Below, piece after piece: positions 1 to 8,195 of a DNA stretch of 64,000 nt. The stretch is from assembly GCA_045562755.1 (NCBI GenBank), contig JBJKVF010000006.1, positions 682,001 through 746,000 of the forward strand, in the 5' to 3' direction. Position numbers and translations under genes: made by a program. The number at the start of each line of letters is the position of its first letter. Positions within the stretch are counted from its first letter, which is position 1. The notes under the pieces are model-generated. The model was given only the letters and a program-made list of their open reading frames with translations, searched no databases and was not told where the DNA came from. Source of the stretch: GCA-002708145 sp045562755 (GTDB taxonomy: Bacteria; Chloroflexota; Dehalococcoidia; Lucifugimonadales; Lucifugimonadaceae).

Positions 1-325
1 GTGTTAATTCTGATATTTTCTTAGCTAATTCAACACTTTTCGGAGTTATCCCGGAGTACACATTCATACTGACTGAGTTTAATTGTTCATATATCGCCTT
101 AGAGATTGAGTGTTGAGCATGCCCAACATTTCTGAAATACATGCCTGAAATACCATCAATATACTTATTTCCTTCAACATCACTAATATAAATTCCTTCT
201 GATGATTCCATAATTAATGGTCCGCCTTCTTCAGCCATCAGGGTTTGATTGGTCATGCCTACATACATATGCTCAATAGCCAATTTTTGATAATAATTCA
301 TGTCTTTTTGGGCTTTATTAGTCAA
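1..325 (-). CDS. class III (omega-type) aminotransferase, N-terminal part, runs off the window
   Basis: The reverse strand encodes about 108 residues ending at the window edge. A block reading Gly-Ile-Tyr-Ile-Ser-Asp-Val-Glu-Gly-Asn-Lys-Tyr-Ile-Asp-Gly-Ile-Ser-Gly, followed by Asn-Val-Gly-His-Ala-Gln, is the typical N-terminal region of PLP-dependent class III aminotransferases. The TTG at 325 is preferred because an AGGAAA-like ribosome site lies just upstream; the first internal ATG is at 301. The PLP lysine lies outside the window, so the substrate (for example beta-alanine, GABA or taurine) cannot be told. It is divergent from the small membrane gene at 374. Confidence 0.75.
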   Translation of the reverse strand, partial: MTNKAQKDMNYYQKLAIEHMYVGMTNQTLMAEEGGPLIMESSEGIYISDVEGNKYIDGISGMYFRNVGHAQHSISKAIYEQLNSVSMNVYSGITPKSVELAKKISELT

Positions 326-373
326 TAATTTTTCCTATAAAATCTTTAATTAACTAGTATTCTACAACTTATT

Positions 374-622
374 ATGAAAATAGTTGATAATAAAAAGCCA
401 AAAACATCTTCTTTATCATTAGGAGTTATTTTTGGTATATTGATTTCTTCTGGTTATAGTATTATGTCGTTAATAATTTGCTCAGGGCTATTAATTTGCC
501 CTCAAGCTTATGAGCCGTTTATATTTATATTTATACTAATATTTATAATCGTAACTAGTTTTTTTACAACATTTTTTATGATTTTATTTAAGTTGTACAA
601 ATTTTTTGATATTTCTAATTAG
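374..622 (+). CDS. small hypothetical membrane protein
   Basis: This 82-residue protein has a short basic N-terminus (Lys-rich, about 14 residues) and two hydrophobic stretches, roughly residues 15-40 and 46-74, that look like two membrane helices; it ends in a short Lys/Phe tail. I recognise no family. It sits 52 bases upstream of lpd on the same strand and could share its transcript. A real small inner-membrane protein is plausible, but in A+T-rich DNA a chance hydrophobic ORF is also possible. Confidence 0.45.
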   Translation: MKIVDNKKPKTSSLSLGVIFGILISSGYSIMSLIICSGLLICPQAYEPFIFIFILIFIIVTSFFTTFFMILFKLYKFFDISN

Positions 623-674
623 AACTTAAATGTATAATGATTTATACCTATAAAAAAAATATAAGGAAATATAT

Positions 675-2087
675 ATGAGTAATTCTTCTTTTGATTTAAT
701 TGTTATTGGTGCAGGCCCAGGCGGTTATCATGCAGCGATAAGAGCTTCTCAACTTGGACTTAAAGTTGCAGTAGTAGAAAAAGATGACGGATCTGGTAAT
801 GGTGGTATAGGTGGAGTTTGCTTAAATTGGGGTTGCATACCTTCTAAATCGTTGCTAAAAAATGCAGAAATAGTAAATCATTTAAAGCATGCCGAAGACT
901 GGGGTATAACTATAGATAAATGGACTGCAGATATGGGCAAAGCTATTGATAGAAGCCGAAAGGTATCTAAGACTCTTACAGGCGGAATTGAATTTTTGTT
1001 CAAAAAAAATAAAATAGAGCTTATAAAAGGTAAAGCAAAATTATTGTCCTCCTCAGAAATTTTAGTTGATGAATCAACAAAATATATATCTCAAAATATA
1101 ATAATCGCAACTGGCGCACGACCAAGAAGCTTACCAACACCGGGACTTGAAATAGATGGTAAAAATGTTATCACTTCAAGAAATGCTTTAGAACTTAAGA
1201 ATAAACCGGAATCTATTGCTATAATTGGAGCCTCTGCAATCGGGTGTGAATTTGCATATTATTTTAATGCATACGGTGTGAAAGTTAGATTATTTGAAAT
1301 GGAAAACCATATTGTTCCAAAAGAAGATGAAGAAATTTCAATCGAGCTAGAGAAACAGTTTGGAAAGCAAGGTATAGAATTTGCTACATCAGCACAGATT
1401 TCTAAAGTTTTGCATGGTAAAGAGTTATCTATAGAGTACTCAATTGATGGAAAAAAAGAAGTATTTAATTGCGAAAAAATCTTACTCGGAGTGGGTGTAC
1501 AACCCAATTCAGACGATATAGGTCTCGAGAACCTTGGTATTAAAACATATGGGCCAGGCTTTATTGAGGTTGACGGACACATGAAAACTAATGTCAATGG
1601 AATTTATGCAGTAGGAGATATTAATGGAAAATTACCATTAGCTCATGTAGCATTTGACCAAGGAGTTTTAGCTGCAGAAACTATTGCTGGAGAAAATGTT
1701 GATCCTATTGATGATTATTCAAACATGCCTAAATGTACATACTGCCAGCCTCAAATAGCATCAATTGGACTTAACGAAAAAGAAGCTCTAACCAAGGGCT
1801 TAAATATTAAGATTGGTAAAGTTCCTTTCCAAGTTGCAGGAAAATCTGTAGCAATTGGTGAACCAGATGGATTCACGAAAATTATTACAGACGAAGATTC
1901 AGGAGAAATAATCGGAGCACACATAATTGGTCCAGAAGCAACTGAATTAATCGCTGAAATAGGTATGCTGAAAATGTTAGAAGGTACCAATTTAGAACTT
2001 CAAAAATTAACTCATGCTCATCCAACTCTATCTGAAGCCGTAAAAGAAGCAGGTGCTTCGGTGAATAATGAAGCAATTCATTATTAA
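675..2087 (+). CDS. lpd: dihydrolipoamide dehydrogenase (E3)
   Basis: This FAD flavoprotein reoxidises the lipoamide of 2-oxoacid dehydrogenase complexes, passing electrons to NAD+. The 470 residues match the family length. The FAD-binding GAGPGG lies at residues 12-17, the redox disulfide is Cys49/Cys54 (CLNWGC), a second Rossmann motif GASAIG is near residue 180, and the C-terminal catalytic pair is His449/Glu454 (HPTLSE). An AAGGAA ribosome site precedes the ATG, and a TATAAT lies at 633-638 without a clear -35 box. The gene is about 21.5 kb from the E1/E2 operon at 23.6 kb, which has no E3 of its own, so it may serve that complex and others. Confidence 0.95.
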   Translation: MSNSSFDLIVIGAGPGGYHAAIRASQLGLKVAVVEKDDGSGNGGIGGVCLNWGCIPSKSLLKNAEIVNHLKHAEDWGITIDKWTADMGKAIDRSRKVSKTLTGGIEFLFKKNKIELIKGKAKLLSSSEILVDESTKYISQNIIIATGARPRSLPTPGLEIDGKNVITSRNALELKNKPESIAIIGASAIGCEFAYYFNAYGVKVRLFEMENHIVPKEDEEISIELEKQFGKQGIEFATSAQISKVLHGKELSIEYSIDGKKEVFNCEKILLGVGVQPNSDDIGLENLGIKTYGPGFIEVDGHMKTNVNGIYAVGDINGKLPLAHVAFDQGVLAAETIAGENVDPIDDYSNMPKCTYCQPQIASIGLNEKEALTKGLNIKIGKVPFQVAGKSVAIGEPDGFTKIITDEDSGEIIGAHIIGPEATELIAEIGMLKMLEGTNLELQKLTHAHPTLSEAVKEAGASVNNEAIHY

Positions 2088-2094
2088 TTATTTT

Positions 2095-3003
2095 TTATAT
2101 TCTATAAATATTTTCTGCGTTTAAGCAAAAAATTTGGTTTCTTTCCGTTTGGGTGAAATTTTTTGTTATATCATCATATGACTGCCAGAGAGTTTTGTAG
2201 TCACTAAAAAGGCTATCAACAGGAAAATTTGATGCTAACATACATCTTTTCGTACCAAAAATTTCTATTGTATCCATAATAAAAGGACGAATTGAAGTTG
2301 TTGTCCAATTTTGATTCATCATACCTAATGCAGATATCTTAACTGCAACATTATCTGCGCTAGCCAATAATCTTAATCCTTTTTTCCATAAATTTATACC
2401 ATTCTCTGATGAGTCAATCGGCATACCTGTATGGTTTAATATGATGGAAATATTTGGAAAGCTTGATGCTAAATCCAGAGATTCCTCTAGTTGCCAAGGC
2501 CATACTTGAAGGTCAAATGATGCATCATATTTTTCCAATAATCTAAAACCTTTTCTCCATGTATAATCAGATATTAGATCTGCAGACTCACTAAATCTAA
2601 AATTAGGTCGAGCATCATCCCAATTAAGCATTTGTCTTATACCTCGCCAGTTAGCAAAACTTGAGTGTCTGTATAAAACTTCATCTATATTTTTTTCTTT
2701 AAAATTTGCAAAACCAATTATTGCATTTGGCATACCTTTAGAGTCTTTATTGTCTGCAACACTTTGCAGCCATTTAGTTTCACAAGAAGGATCTGATGAT
2801 GGATCCCATTCTGCCTGAACATGTACAGATTTTTTTATAGGTAGGGCGCCAACAGAATCAAGAAAATCTTTAATTAAATAATTTTTTCTTATCTGCTCAT
2901 AATCGCCTACAAAGTGATCTATTCCATCATCTAGCCAAGGATATGAATTATTAGTTAGGTCCCATAAATGATGATGGGTATCTATAAAATCAGGAATTGT
3001 CAT
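2095..3003 (-). CDS. amidohydrolase-2 family protein, sugar lactonase type
   Basis: A TIM-barrel metal hydrolase of 302 residues. Asp8-Thr-His10-His-His12-Leu-Trp-Asp near the N-terminus, an internal ILNHTGMP block near residue 193 and ASNFPVDS near residue 260 match the L-fuconolactonase/L-rhamnono-lactonase/2-pyrone-4,6-dicarboxylate lactonase group. The gene follows a rhamnose-mutarotase-family gene on the same strand by 12 bases, which supports a role in hydrolysing a sugar lactone of the L-rhamnose or L-fucose type. The substrate is inferred from neighbours, not proven. The gene converges on lpd with a 7-base gap. Confidence 0.8.
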   Translation of the reverse strand: MTIPDFIDTHHHLWDLTNNSYPWLDDGIDHFVGDYEQIRKNYLIKDFLDSVGALPIKKSVHVQAEWDPSSDPSCETKWLQSVADNKDSKGMPNAIIGFANFKEKNIDEVLYRHSSFANWRGIRQMLNWDDARPNFRFSESADLISDYTWRKGFRLLEKYDASFDLQVWPWQLEESLDLASSFPNISIILNHTGMPIDSSENGINLWKKGLRLLASADNVAVKISALGMMNQNWTTTSIRPFIMDTIEIFGTKRCMLASNFPVDSLFSDYKTLWQSYDDITKNFTQTERNQIFCLNAENIYRI

Positions 3004-3015
3004 ATTATTTATCTT

Positions 3016-3339
3016 TCAATCTAGGTGAAATACTTCTTCCCATTCAATCATATTTTTATCAGGATGAGCTCCTTCTGGAAGCTCAAAGAATGGAGACATT
3101 AAGTTTTGCCAGTCAGTATTTACTTTCTCTTTTGACATCCTCTTTAATGCATTCTCAAAAGAATCTTCTACTTCAAAATAACCAAATAATGTTCCGTCTT
3201 TTCTCAAAAATATAGAATAATTTTTCCACCCATTTCTTCTTAGAGCTTCAAGCATTTCAGGCCATACTTTATCATGCCATTCTTTATATTCCTTAATATT
3301 TTTTGTTTTGATTTTCATTTCAAAACCAACACGTTTCAA
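3016..3339 (-). CDS. L-rhamnose mutarotase family protein (minus-strand copy)
   Basis: A 107-residue dimeric alpha/beta-barrel protein. Tyr18 and His22, in the segment Tyr-Lys-Glu-Trp-His-Asp-Lys-Val-Trp-Pro-Glu, fall at the positions of the catalytic pair of RhaM (YiiL), which interconverts alpha and beta anomers of L-rhamnose. The start is TTG with a strong GGAGGTG ribosome site upstream. It is probably co-transcribed with the lactonase-type amidohydrolase downstream. A second family member starts divergently 58 bases away. The actual sugar could be rhamnose, fucose or a relative. Confidence 0.82.
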   Translation of the reverse strand: MKRVGFEMKIKTKNIKEYKEWHDKVWPEMLEALRRNGWKNYSIFLRKDGTLFGYFEVEDSFENALKRMSKEKVNTDWQNLMSPFFELPEGAHPDKNMIEWEEVFHLD

Positions 3340-3397
3340 TTGACACCTCCAAAAAACAAATTATCATACAATTATTATTTATATAAAGGAGTATATT

Positions 3398-3751
3398 ATG
3401 TCAAAGTCAGTTGCACAAGTTCTTGACCTTAAAAACGACCCTCAACTAATTAAAGAATATGAAGAATGGCATAAAAAAGTTTGGCCAGAAGTAATAGCAG
3501 GAATTAAAGAGTCAGGTATAGAGAGAATGGAAATTTTTAGATCAGGTAATCACCTGTTTATGTACTGTCTTGTAGCAGATGACTTTGACCCCATTAATGA
3601 TTTTCCTCAGCAATCCAAAGTTAATGATAAAGCAATTGAATGGAATAAGTTGATGAAAAAATATCAACAAAAAGTACCTATCGCAAAAGAAAATGAATGG
3701 TGGTCTTTAATGACTCTTGCTTTCGATTCTAATTGGTTCAATGAAAGCTAA
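3398..3751 (+). CDS. L-rhamnose mutarotase family protein (plus-strand copy)
   Basis: A 117-residue protein with the same core motif as its divergent neighbour: Tyr21 and His25 in Tyr-Glu-Glu-Trp-His-Lys-Lys-Val-Trp-Pro-Glu. The rest differs, with an Asp-rich segment and a Trp-Trp pair near the C-terminus, so the two may act on different sugars. A clear AAGGAG ribosome site precedes the ATG. Its 3' end overlaps the VanZ-like gene, making it the first gene of a long same-strand run that ends with uvrA. Confidence 0.8.
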   Translation: MSKSVAQVLDLKNDPQLIKEYEEWHKKVWPEVIAGIKESGIERMEIFRSGNHLFMYCLVADDFDPINDFPQQSKVNDKAIEWNKLMKKYQQKVPIAKENEWWSLMTLAFDSNWFNES

Positions 3752-4133
3752 ATATTACCTATTCTTTACTATTATATGGATGATATTTATTTTTTTCCTA
3801 TCCAATCAAAGTGGAGAAAAATTTGAAGATATTAGTCATAAAATTGAATGGCTAAAGTACCAGAATTTTTTTGCTCATTTTATACTATATTTTATTCTTG
3901 GATTTTTTTTTATAAATTTTTTAAGATTTTATATAAAAAATAATTTTATGAAATTTATATATTATTTTTTATTTATCTTGTTTTATTCTATTTTTGATGA
4001 AATTCACCAATATTATGTCCCTGGAAGATACTTTGAAATAATGGATATTTTTGTCAATATAATTGGAGCTCTTGCCCTGTTTATAACCTTTATATCTAAA
4101 AGTAGATTTACTAATATAATAAATAATGAGTAA
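3741..4133 (+). CDS. VanZ-like family membrane protein
   Basis: About 130 residues with an N-terminal membrane helix, a polar segment with Ser-Asn-Gln-Ser, two or three further hydrophobic helices, and Asp-Glu-Ile-His-Gln-Tyr-Tyr-Val-Pro-Gly-Arg followed by Asp-Ile-Phe-Val-Asn. That D-E-x-H-Q...P-G-R...D pattern is the hallmark of VanZ-like proteins, whose role is poorly known outside glycopeptide resistance. I start it at the ATG at 3741; an upstream TTG at 3717 would extend it eight residues but lies deeper in the mutarotase gene. It overlaps the neighbours on both sides. Confidence 0.75.
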   Translation: MKAKYYLFFTIIWMIFIFFLSNQSGEKFEDISHKIEWLKYQNFFAHFILYFILGFFFINFLRFYIKNNFMKFIYYFLFILFYSIFDEIHQYYVPGRYFEIMDIFVNIIGALALFITFISKSRFTNIINNE

Positions 4134-4416
4134 AAATAATAAAATAAAAATGATTGAGGAAACAGTGAAGTTTGCTGAAGATTTAATTTTAACATCGGAC
4201 AATAAAAAAATAATCGAAACTTTAAGTAGTAAAATTTTACCAAGCCTTCACACAGCTAAAACTTATGCCGAAGTGAAAATGTTTGATTCACCAGAAATAA
4301 AAATTAATCTTTCAAATGCAGCTATTGAAACTAGCTATCTTACTGATATAAACCCTAGGTATGCACCTCTATATTCAAAAATTCGAGTTTTATTGGAAGA
4401 ATTCAGTAAATTATGA
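4126..4416 (+). CDS. hypothetical protein, 96 residues, upstream of ybeY
   Basis: I do not recognise this protein. It is soluble in character and predicted mostly helical, with a Lys-rich start, a central Ser-Leu-His-Thr-Ala-Lys segment, and a C-terminal Asn-Pro-Arg-Tyr-Ala-Pro-Leu-Tyr block before a helical end. It overlaps the VanZ-like gene by 8 bases and shares an ATGA stop/start with ybeY, so translation is probably coupled to both. The tight context supports a real gene. Function unknown. Confidence 0.65.
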   Translation: MSKNNKIKMIEETVKFAEDLILTSDNKKIIETLSSKILPSLHTAKTYAEVKMFDSPEIKINLSNAAIETSYLTDINPRYAPLYSKIRVLLEEFSKL

Positions 4417-4889
4417 GTCATAGAATAGAAATATATGATGAAAAAGAATTAATTTCTAACGACTTAGAAATCAATTCTTTAATAACCAAGGCATGTCTAT
4501 TTACACTAAAAAAAGAAAAAGTTAATGGATCTAAATTTCTCACTGTAAATTTTACAGATGATGAAAAAATGAAATATTTAAATAATATGTTTATGGGTTA
4601 TAACGAAACTACAGATGTTCTGTCTTTTAATGAAGTCTCAAGTGATTTACAGGAAAAATATAATTGGCCATATGAGAATAAAGATACTCATGAAAAGCTG
4701 GGAGAAATAATAATCTCCATACCTCAAGTATATAGACAATGTGACAATAATTTTAATAAGGAATGTTTAAAGTTAGTAATACACGGATTATTACATATAT
4801 TAGGCTATGATCATGCTTTAAAAAAGGAAGAATTAATCATGTTTAATAAAACTGATGATATATTAAGTTATATATTAAATAGAAATTAG
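4413..4889 (+). CDS. ybeY: endoribonuclease YbeY (rRNA maturation factor)
   Basis: YbeY is a metal-dependent endoribonuclease needed for 16S rRNA 3'-end maturation and ribosome quality control. The signature His-Gly-Leu-Leu-His-Ile-Leu-Gly-Tyr-Asp-His gives the three metal ligands His124, His128 and His134. Upstream, the segment Gly-Tyr-Asn-Glu-Thr-Thr-Asp-Val-Leu-Ser-Phe is also typical. The 158-residue length fits the family. It begins in an ATGA overlap with the preceding hypothetical gene and is followed after 7 bases by dnaX. Confidence 0.93.
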   Translation: MSHRIEIYDEKELISNDLEINSLITKACLFTLKKEKVNGSKFLTVNFTDDEKMKYLNNMFMGYNETTDVLSFNEVSSDLQEKYNWPYENKDTHEKLGEIIISIPQVYRQCDNNFNKECLKLVIHGLLHILGYDHALKKEELIMFNKTDDILSYILNRN

Positions 4890-4896
4890 GAAAATT

Positions 4897-6507
4897 TTGA
4901 ATAATCAAGTTTTTTACAGAAAATGGAGACCGTTTGATTTTGACAATGTTGTCGGACAAAATCATATTACTTCCACACTAAAAAAAGCAATCCTAACTGA
5001 TAGAATTTCTCATGCATATCTTTTTACTGGGCCAAGAGGAGTTGGGAAAACCTCAACTGCAAGAATTTTAGCTAAAGCTTTAAATTCTGAAATTTCTGAT
5101 GATGGCAACCCTTTAATCGAATCTGAAACATCCAAAGCTATAGATGAAGGAAGATACTTAGATTTAGTAGAAATAGATGCCGCCTCTAATAGACGAATTG
5201 CTGATATAAGAGAATTATTAGATAGTGTTCAATTTCAACCTACTCTAGGAAAATATAAGATATATATTATTGATGAAGTTCACATGTTAACTCCCGAAGC
5301 ATTTAATGCACTATTAAAAACCCTCGAAGAGCCTCCTCCAAACATAGTATTTATTTTAGCAACAACTGACTCACATAAAATTCCTGAAACAATAAAAAGT
5401 CGATGTCAAAGATTTGACTTTAGGAGACTTTCTGATGATGATGTTATAGATAGACTTATTGAAATTTGTGATTCTGAGAGTATAGAAACAGAACAGCCAG
5501 TTCTGGAAATTATAGCTAGAATTTCATGGGGAAGTTTAAGAGATGCCGAAAGCCTATTGGAGCAACTACATATTTCTTACGGTGGAAATAATGATGAAAT
5601 TACAGAGATACAAGCAAGGGAATTTTTAGGCTTAGGTGATTTTGAAACATGTCTAAATTTAGCTTTATCCATCATAACTAAAGATTCAAGCGAAGCCTTA
5701 AAAATAATCAATTTAGAATACAATAAAGGAACAAATTTAAATTCTATTTACCAGGGGCTACTCGAAACCTTAAGAAACTCTCTATTAATAAAAGCTGGTA
5801 TATTGGATGAGGAAAACCTAGAAAAATATTCAAGCGAATTTAAATCGTCTGTAACAAAAATTTCTTTAGAAAAAATTCTTGCTATTCTATCAACTTTTTC
5901 TCAATTAAAAATTCACGAATCAGAGAGTTTATTAAATTTTGAAATTGCAATAATTGAATCAATAGTTGATAAAAAAATATATCAATCAAAAAATGACATT
6001 CCAATAAAAGACAACAGATTAGAACAGGCGCAGGCGGTTGATAAATCCCAAAATTACGAGAATAACCAAAAAGAATTTGGTAGTACTCAAATAGAAACTA
6101 AGCCAAACAATATACGAAAGGAAAAATCTAATGATGAGATAAAGTGGGATGATGTTATATATCAAACTAGAAGAACAAAAAACAGGCAATTTAATATTAG
6201 TGCTTTGTTGAGAAATGTGGAGACACCAATAGTTATAGACAATAAAATCAAGTTAAAGTTTAAGAGCAATGCCATAAAAAAACATTTTATGGATGAAATG
6301 GAAGATCCAAGGTCAAAAAATGCGTTAAAATTAGCAATAAATAAATCTTATGGATCTGAACTGGACTTACAGATCTCATCGCCAAAAGAGGAAAAAAACG
6401 AAATAAATACTACTCAAAATAATGATAATCATCCATCATTAAAAAAGGCTTTATCAATGGGTGCTAAAATTATTGATGAAAAAATATCGGAGGATACCAA
6501 TGAATAG
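4897..6507 (+). CDS. dnaX: DNA polymerase III subunit gamma/tau
   Basis: DnaX is the ATPase of the sliding-clamp loader. Walker A (GPRGVGKTS) lies at residues 45-53, the Walker B DEVH at 126-129 and the SRC sensor box at 168-170. It is 536 residues long, with a Lys/Asn-rich linker around 370-410 and a C-terminal tau-like part. The four zinc-module cysteines of E. coli DnaX (64, 73, 76, 79) align without gaps to Ser64, Leu73, Ser76 and Ser79, so the zinc site is absent. The start is TTG after AGGAAAA. The end overlaps ybaB by 8 bases. No clear tau/gamma slippery heptamer was seen. Confidence 0.93.
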   Translation: MNNQVFYRKWRPFDFDNVVGQNHITSTLKKAILTDRISHAYLFTGPRGVGKTSTARILAKALNSEISDDGNPLIESETSKAIDEGRYLDLVEIDAASNRRIADIRELLDSVQFQPTLGKYKIYIIDEVHMLTPEAFNALLKTLEEPPPNIVFILATTDSHKIPETIKSRCQRFDFRRLSDDDVIDRLIEICDSESIETEQPVLEIIARISWGSLRDAESLLEQLHISYGGNNDEITEIQAREFLGLGDFETCLNLALSIITKDSSEALKIINLEYNKGTNLNSIYQGLLETLRNSLLIKAGILDEENLEKYSSEFKSSVTKISLEKILAILSTFSQLKIHESESLLNFEIAIIESIVDKKIYQSKNDIPIKDNRLEQAQAVDKSQNYENNQKEFGSTQIETKPNNIRKEKSNDEIKWDDVIYQTRRTKNRQFNISALLRNVETPIVIDNKIKLKFKSNAIKKHFMDEMEDPRSKNALKLAINKSYGSELDLQISSPKEEKNEINTTQNNDNHPSLKKALSMGAKIIDEKISEDTNE

Positions 6508-6805
6508 AAATATGATAAAACAGGCTCAACAAATGCAAGCTAAATTAGCCCAAATTCAGGAAGAGCTAGCCAATACTAAGACAGAGGCAACATCGGGAGG
6601 AGGTGTAGTAAAAGCTGTGGTAATTGGAACTTCTAAAATAGATTCTATAACTATAGATCCAAAAGCTGTAGATTCCGATGATGTTGAATTATTACAAGAC
6701 TTAATCTTAGCTGCTATAAATGAAGCGTTTGAAAGTGCTCAAAAATTAGCTAATGAGAAAATGGGCCAAATAACTGGCGGATTAAATATTCCAGGATTGA
6801 CTTAA
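6500..6805 (+). CDS. ybaB: YbaB/EbfC family nucleoid-associated protein
   Basis: A 101-residue DNA-binding protein of the YbaB/EbfC family: an N-terminal helix (Met-Ile-Lys-Gln-Ala-Gln-Gln-Met-Gln-Ala-Lys), a Gly-Gly-Gly-Val-Val strand, and a C-terminal Met-Gly-Gln-Ile-Thr-Gly-Gly-Leu-Asn-Ile-Pro-Gly end. The ATG at 6500 is chosen because a GGAGG ribosome site lies at 6489-6493 and homologs start here; a GTG at 6461 is possible but less likely. It sits in the common dnaX-ybaB-recR order. Confidence 0.92.
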   Translation: MNRNMIKQAQQMQAKLAQIQEELANTKTEATSGGGVVKAVVIGTSKIDSITIDPKAVDSDDVELLQDLILAAINEAFESAQKLANEKMGQITGGLNIPGLT

Positions 6806-6813
6806 AATAAAAT

Positions 6814-7434
6814 ATGGATATACATAATTCTACTGTTCCCGCAGTCACAAGATTAATCGAAGCTTTTCATAGACTTCCTGGTATTGGTCCTAAAACAGCA
6901 CAAAGACTAACATATCACTTAATTAGGATGCCTGAAGAAGAAGCTAAGGAATTTTCTGAAGCTATTTTAGGCATAAAAGAAAAAATAACTTTTTGTAGTT
7001 CTTGCTCAAATATTTCTCAAGAAGAAGTTTGTTTATTATGCAGCAATAACAACAGAGATAAATCAAAAATTTGTGTAGTTGAAGAACCCTTAGACATAGT
7101 CGCTATAGAAAGAACCCGAGCTTATGATGGATTATATCAAGTTCTTCATGGGGTTATATCACCTATGAATGGAATAGGGCCAGAAAACTTAAAAATAAGT
7201 AATTTGCTAGAAAGAATTAAGTCTCAAAATATAGAAGAGATTATTATTGCAACTAATCCCAAACTTGAGGGAGAGGCAACAGCAATGTATATTCAAAATC
7301 TCATTGGCCCCTTAAAAATTAAAATCACAAGACTAGCTAGAGGTCTTCCTAGTGGGTCAGATATAGAATATGCTGACGATTCAACATTAGAACATGCATT
7401 AAATAGTAGGTCTGAAATTCAGAATGATTTATGA
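6814..7434 (+). CDS. recR: recombination mediator RecR
   Basis: RecR works with RecO to load RecA on gapped DNA. A helix-hairpin-helix (LPGIGPKTA) lies at residues 21-29. The C4 zinc finger is intact (Cys61, 64, 73, 76). A Toprim domain from about residue 84 contains Val-Val-Glu-Glu-Pro and Ala-Thr-Asn-Pro-Lys-Leu-Glu-Gly-Glu-Ala-Thr. The length of 206 is standard. It follows ybaB by 8 bases and overlaps recO by ATGA. Confidence 0.95.
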   Translation: MDIHNSTVPAVTRLIEAFHRLPGIGPKTAQRLTYHLIRMPEEEAKEFSEAILGIKEKITFCSSCSNISQEEVCLLCSNNNRDKSKICVVEEPLDIVAIERTRAYDGLYQVLHGVISPMNGIGPENLKISNLLERIKSQNIEEIIIATNPKLEGEATAMYIQNLIGPLKIKITRLARGLPSGSDIEYADDSTLEHALNSRSEIQNDL

Positions 7435-8195
7435 GCCCTGCAAAGCCTGAAATTTACACTACCACAGGGATAGTAATAAAAATCAATAATTTAGGAGAGT
7501 CTGATAGAATTGTGACTATTATAACTCCCAACTTTGGTTTAGTAAGAGGTGTCGCAAAATCTGCTAGAAAAACAGGATCAAAACTTGGCGGCCATTTTGA
7601 TATTTTAAAATATGTTAGTTTCTCAATACGAGAAACTAGATCAATAAGTCAGCTTAGTCAAGCAACCACTATTTATGGTTATAAAAAAATTCGTAAAGAT
7701 TTAAATCTTTTCTTTCAAACTTCATATATTTCTGAAGTCGCTGAAAAATTTTCTATAGAAAATAATTCAAATTTGGCATTGTTCAATCTTCTAAAAACAA
7801 CATTAGATCACATAGAAGAATTTGGCTACTCGGAAAATTTACTCCATTTTTACGAATTAAAAATATTAGAGTTAAATGGATTTGCTCCTGAGTTGTACAA
7901 GTGTGTAGAATCTGAACATACACTAGAACCGGGTAACCACTATTACTCTCCAGAAAGAGGAGGGTTAATTGATTTTAAATATTCAAATCTAAAAGGAAAT
8001 TTAACCCTACTGCCCGCAAATTTAAATACAATTAAATATCTAAGATACCTTTCTAAGTCTAATTTAGAAAAAATAAATAATTTATCAATCGATGAAATTT
8101 ATCAAAAACAAACTTCAAGAATTTTAAAAATTCAGATAAAAAACATCATTGATAGAGCAATTAAATCTGAAAAGTTCTTAAATAAAAAAATATGA
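7431..8195 (+). CDS. recO: DNA repair protein RecO
   Basis: A 254-residue recombination mediator with an N-terminal OB fold (Thr-Gly-Ile-Val-Ile...Gly-Glu-Ser-Asp-Arg-Ile-Val-Thr) and a helical C-terminus that includes Leu-Glu-Leu-Asn-Gly-Phe-Ala-Pro-Glu. Many RecO proteins have a four-cysteine zinc motif after that segment. Here only Cys158 remains; the next position of the pair is Ser161 and the second pair is missing. Overlaps of four bases with recR and uvrA imply translational coupling. Confidence 0.9.
   Translation: MSPAKPEIYTTTGIVIKINNLGESDRIVTIITPNFGLVRGVAKSARKTGSKLGGHFDILKYVSFSIRETRSISQLSQATTIYGYKKIRKDLNLFFQTSYISEVAEKFSIENNSNLALFNLLKTTLDHIEEFGYSENLLHFYELKILELNGFAPELYKCVESEHTLEPGNHYYSPERGGLIDFKYSNLKGNLTLLPANLNTIKYLRYLSKSNLEKINNLSIDEIYQKQTSRILKIQIKNIIDRAIKSEKFLNKKI

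Noticed and set aside
1259..1597. Minus-strand ORF inside lpd
   Set aside because: It is antisense to a highly conserved gene, has no recognisable motif and no ribosome site; similar antisense ORFs across the window were dismissed for the same reason.
3969..4243. Minus-strand ORFs opposite the VanZ-like and 96-residue genes
   Set aside because: They are low-complexity, Ile/Tyr/Lys-rich shadows; the plus strand has continuous overlapping genes with better context.
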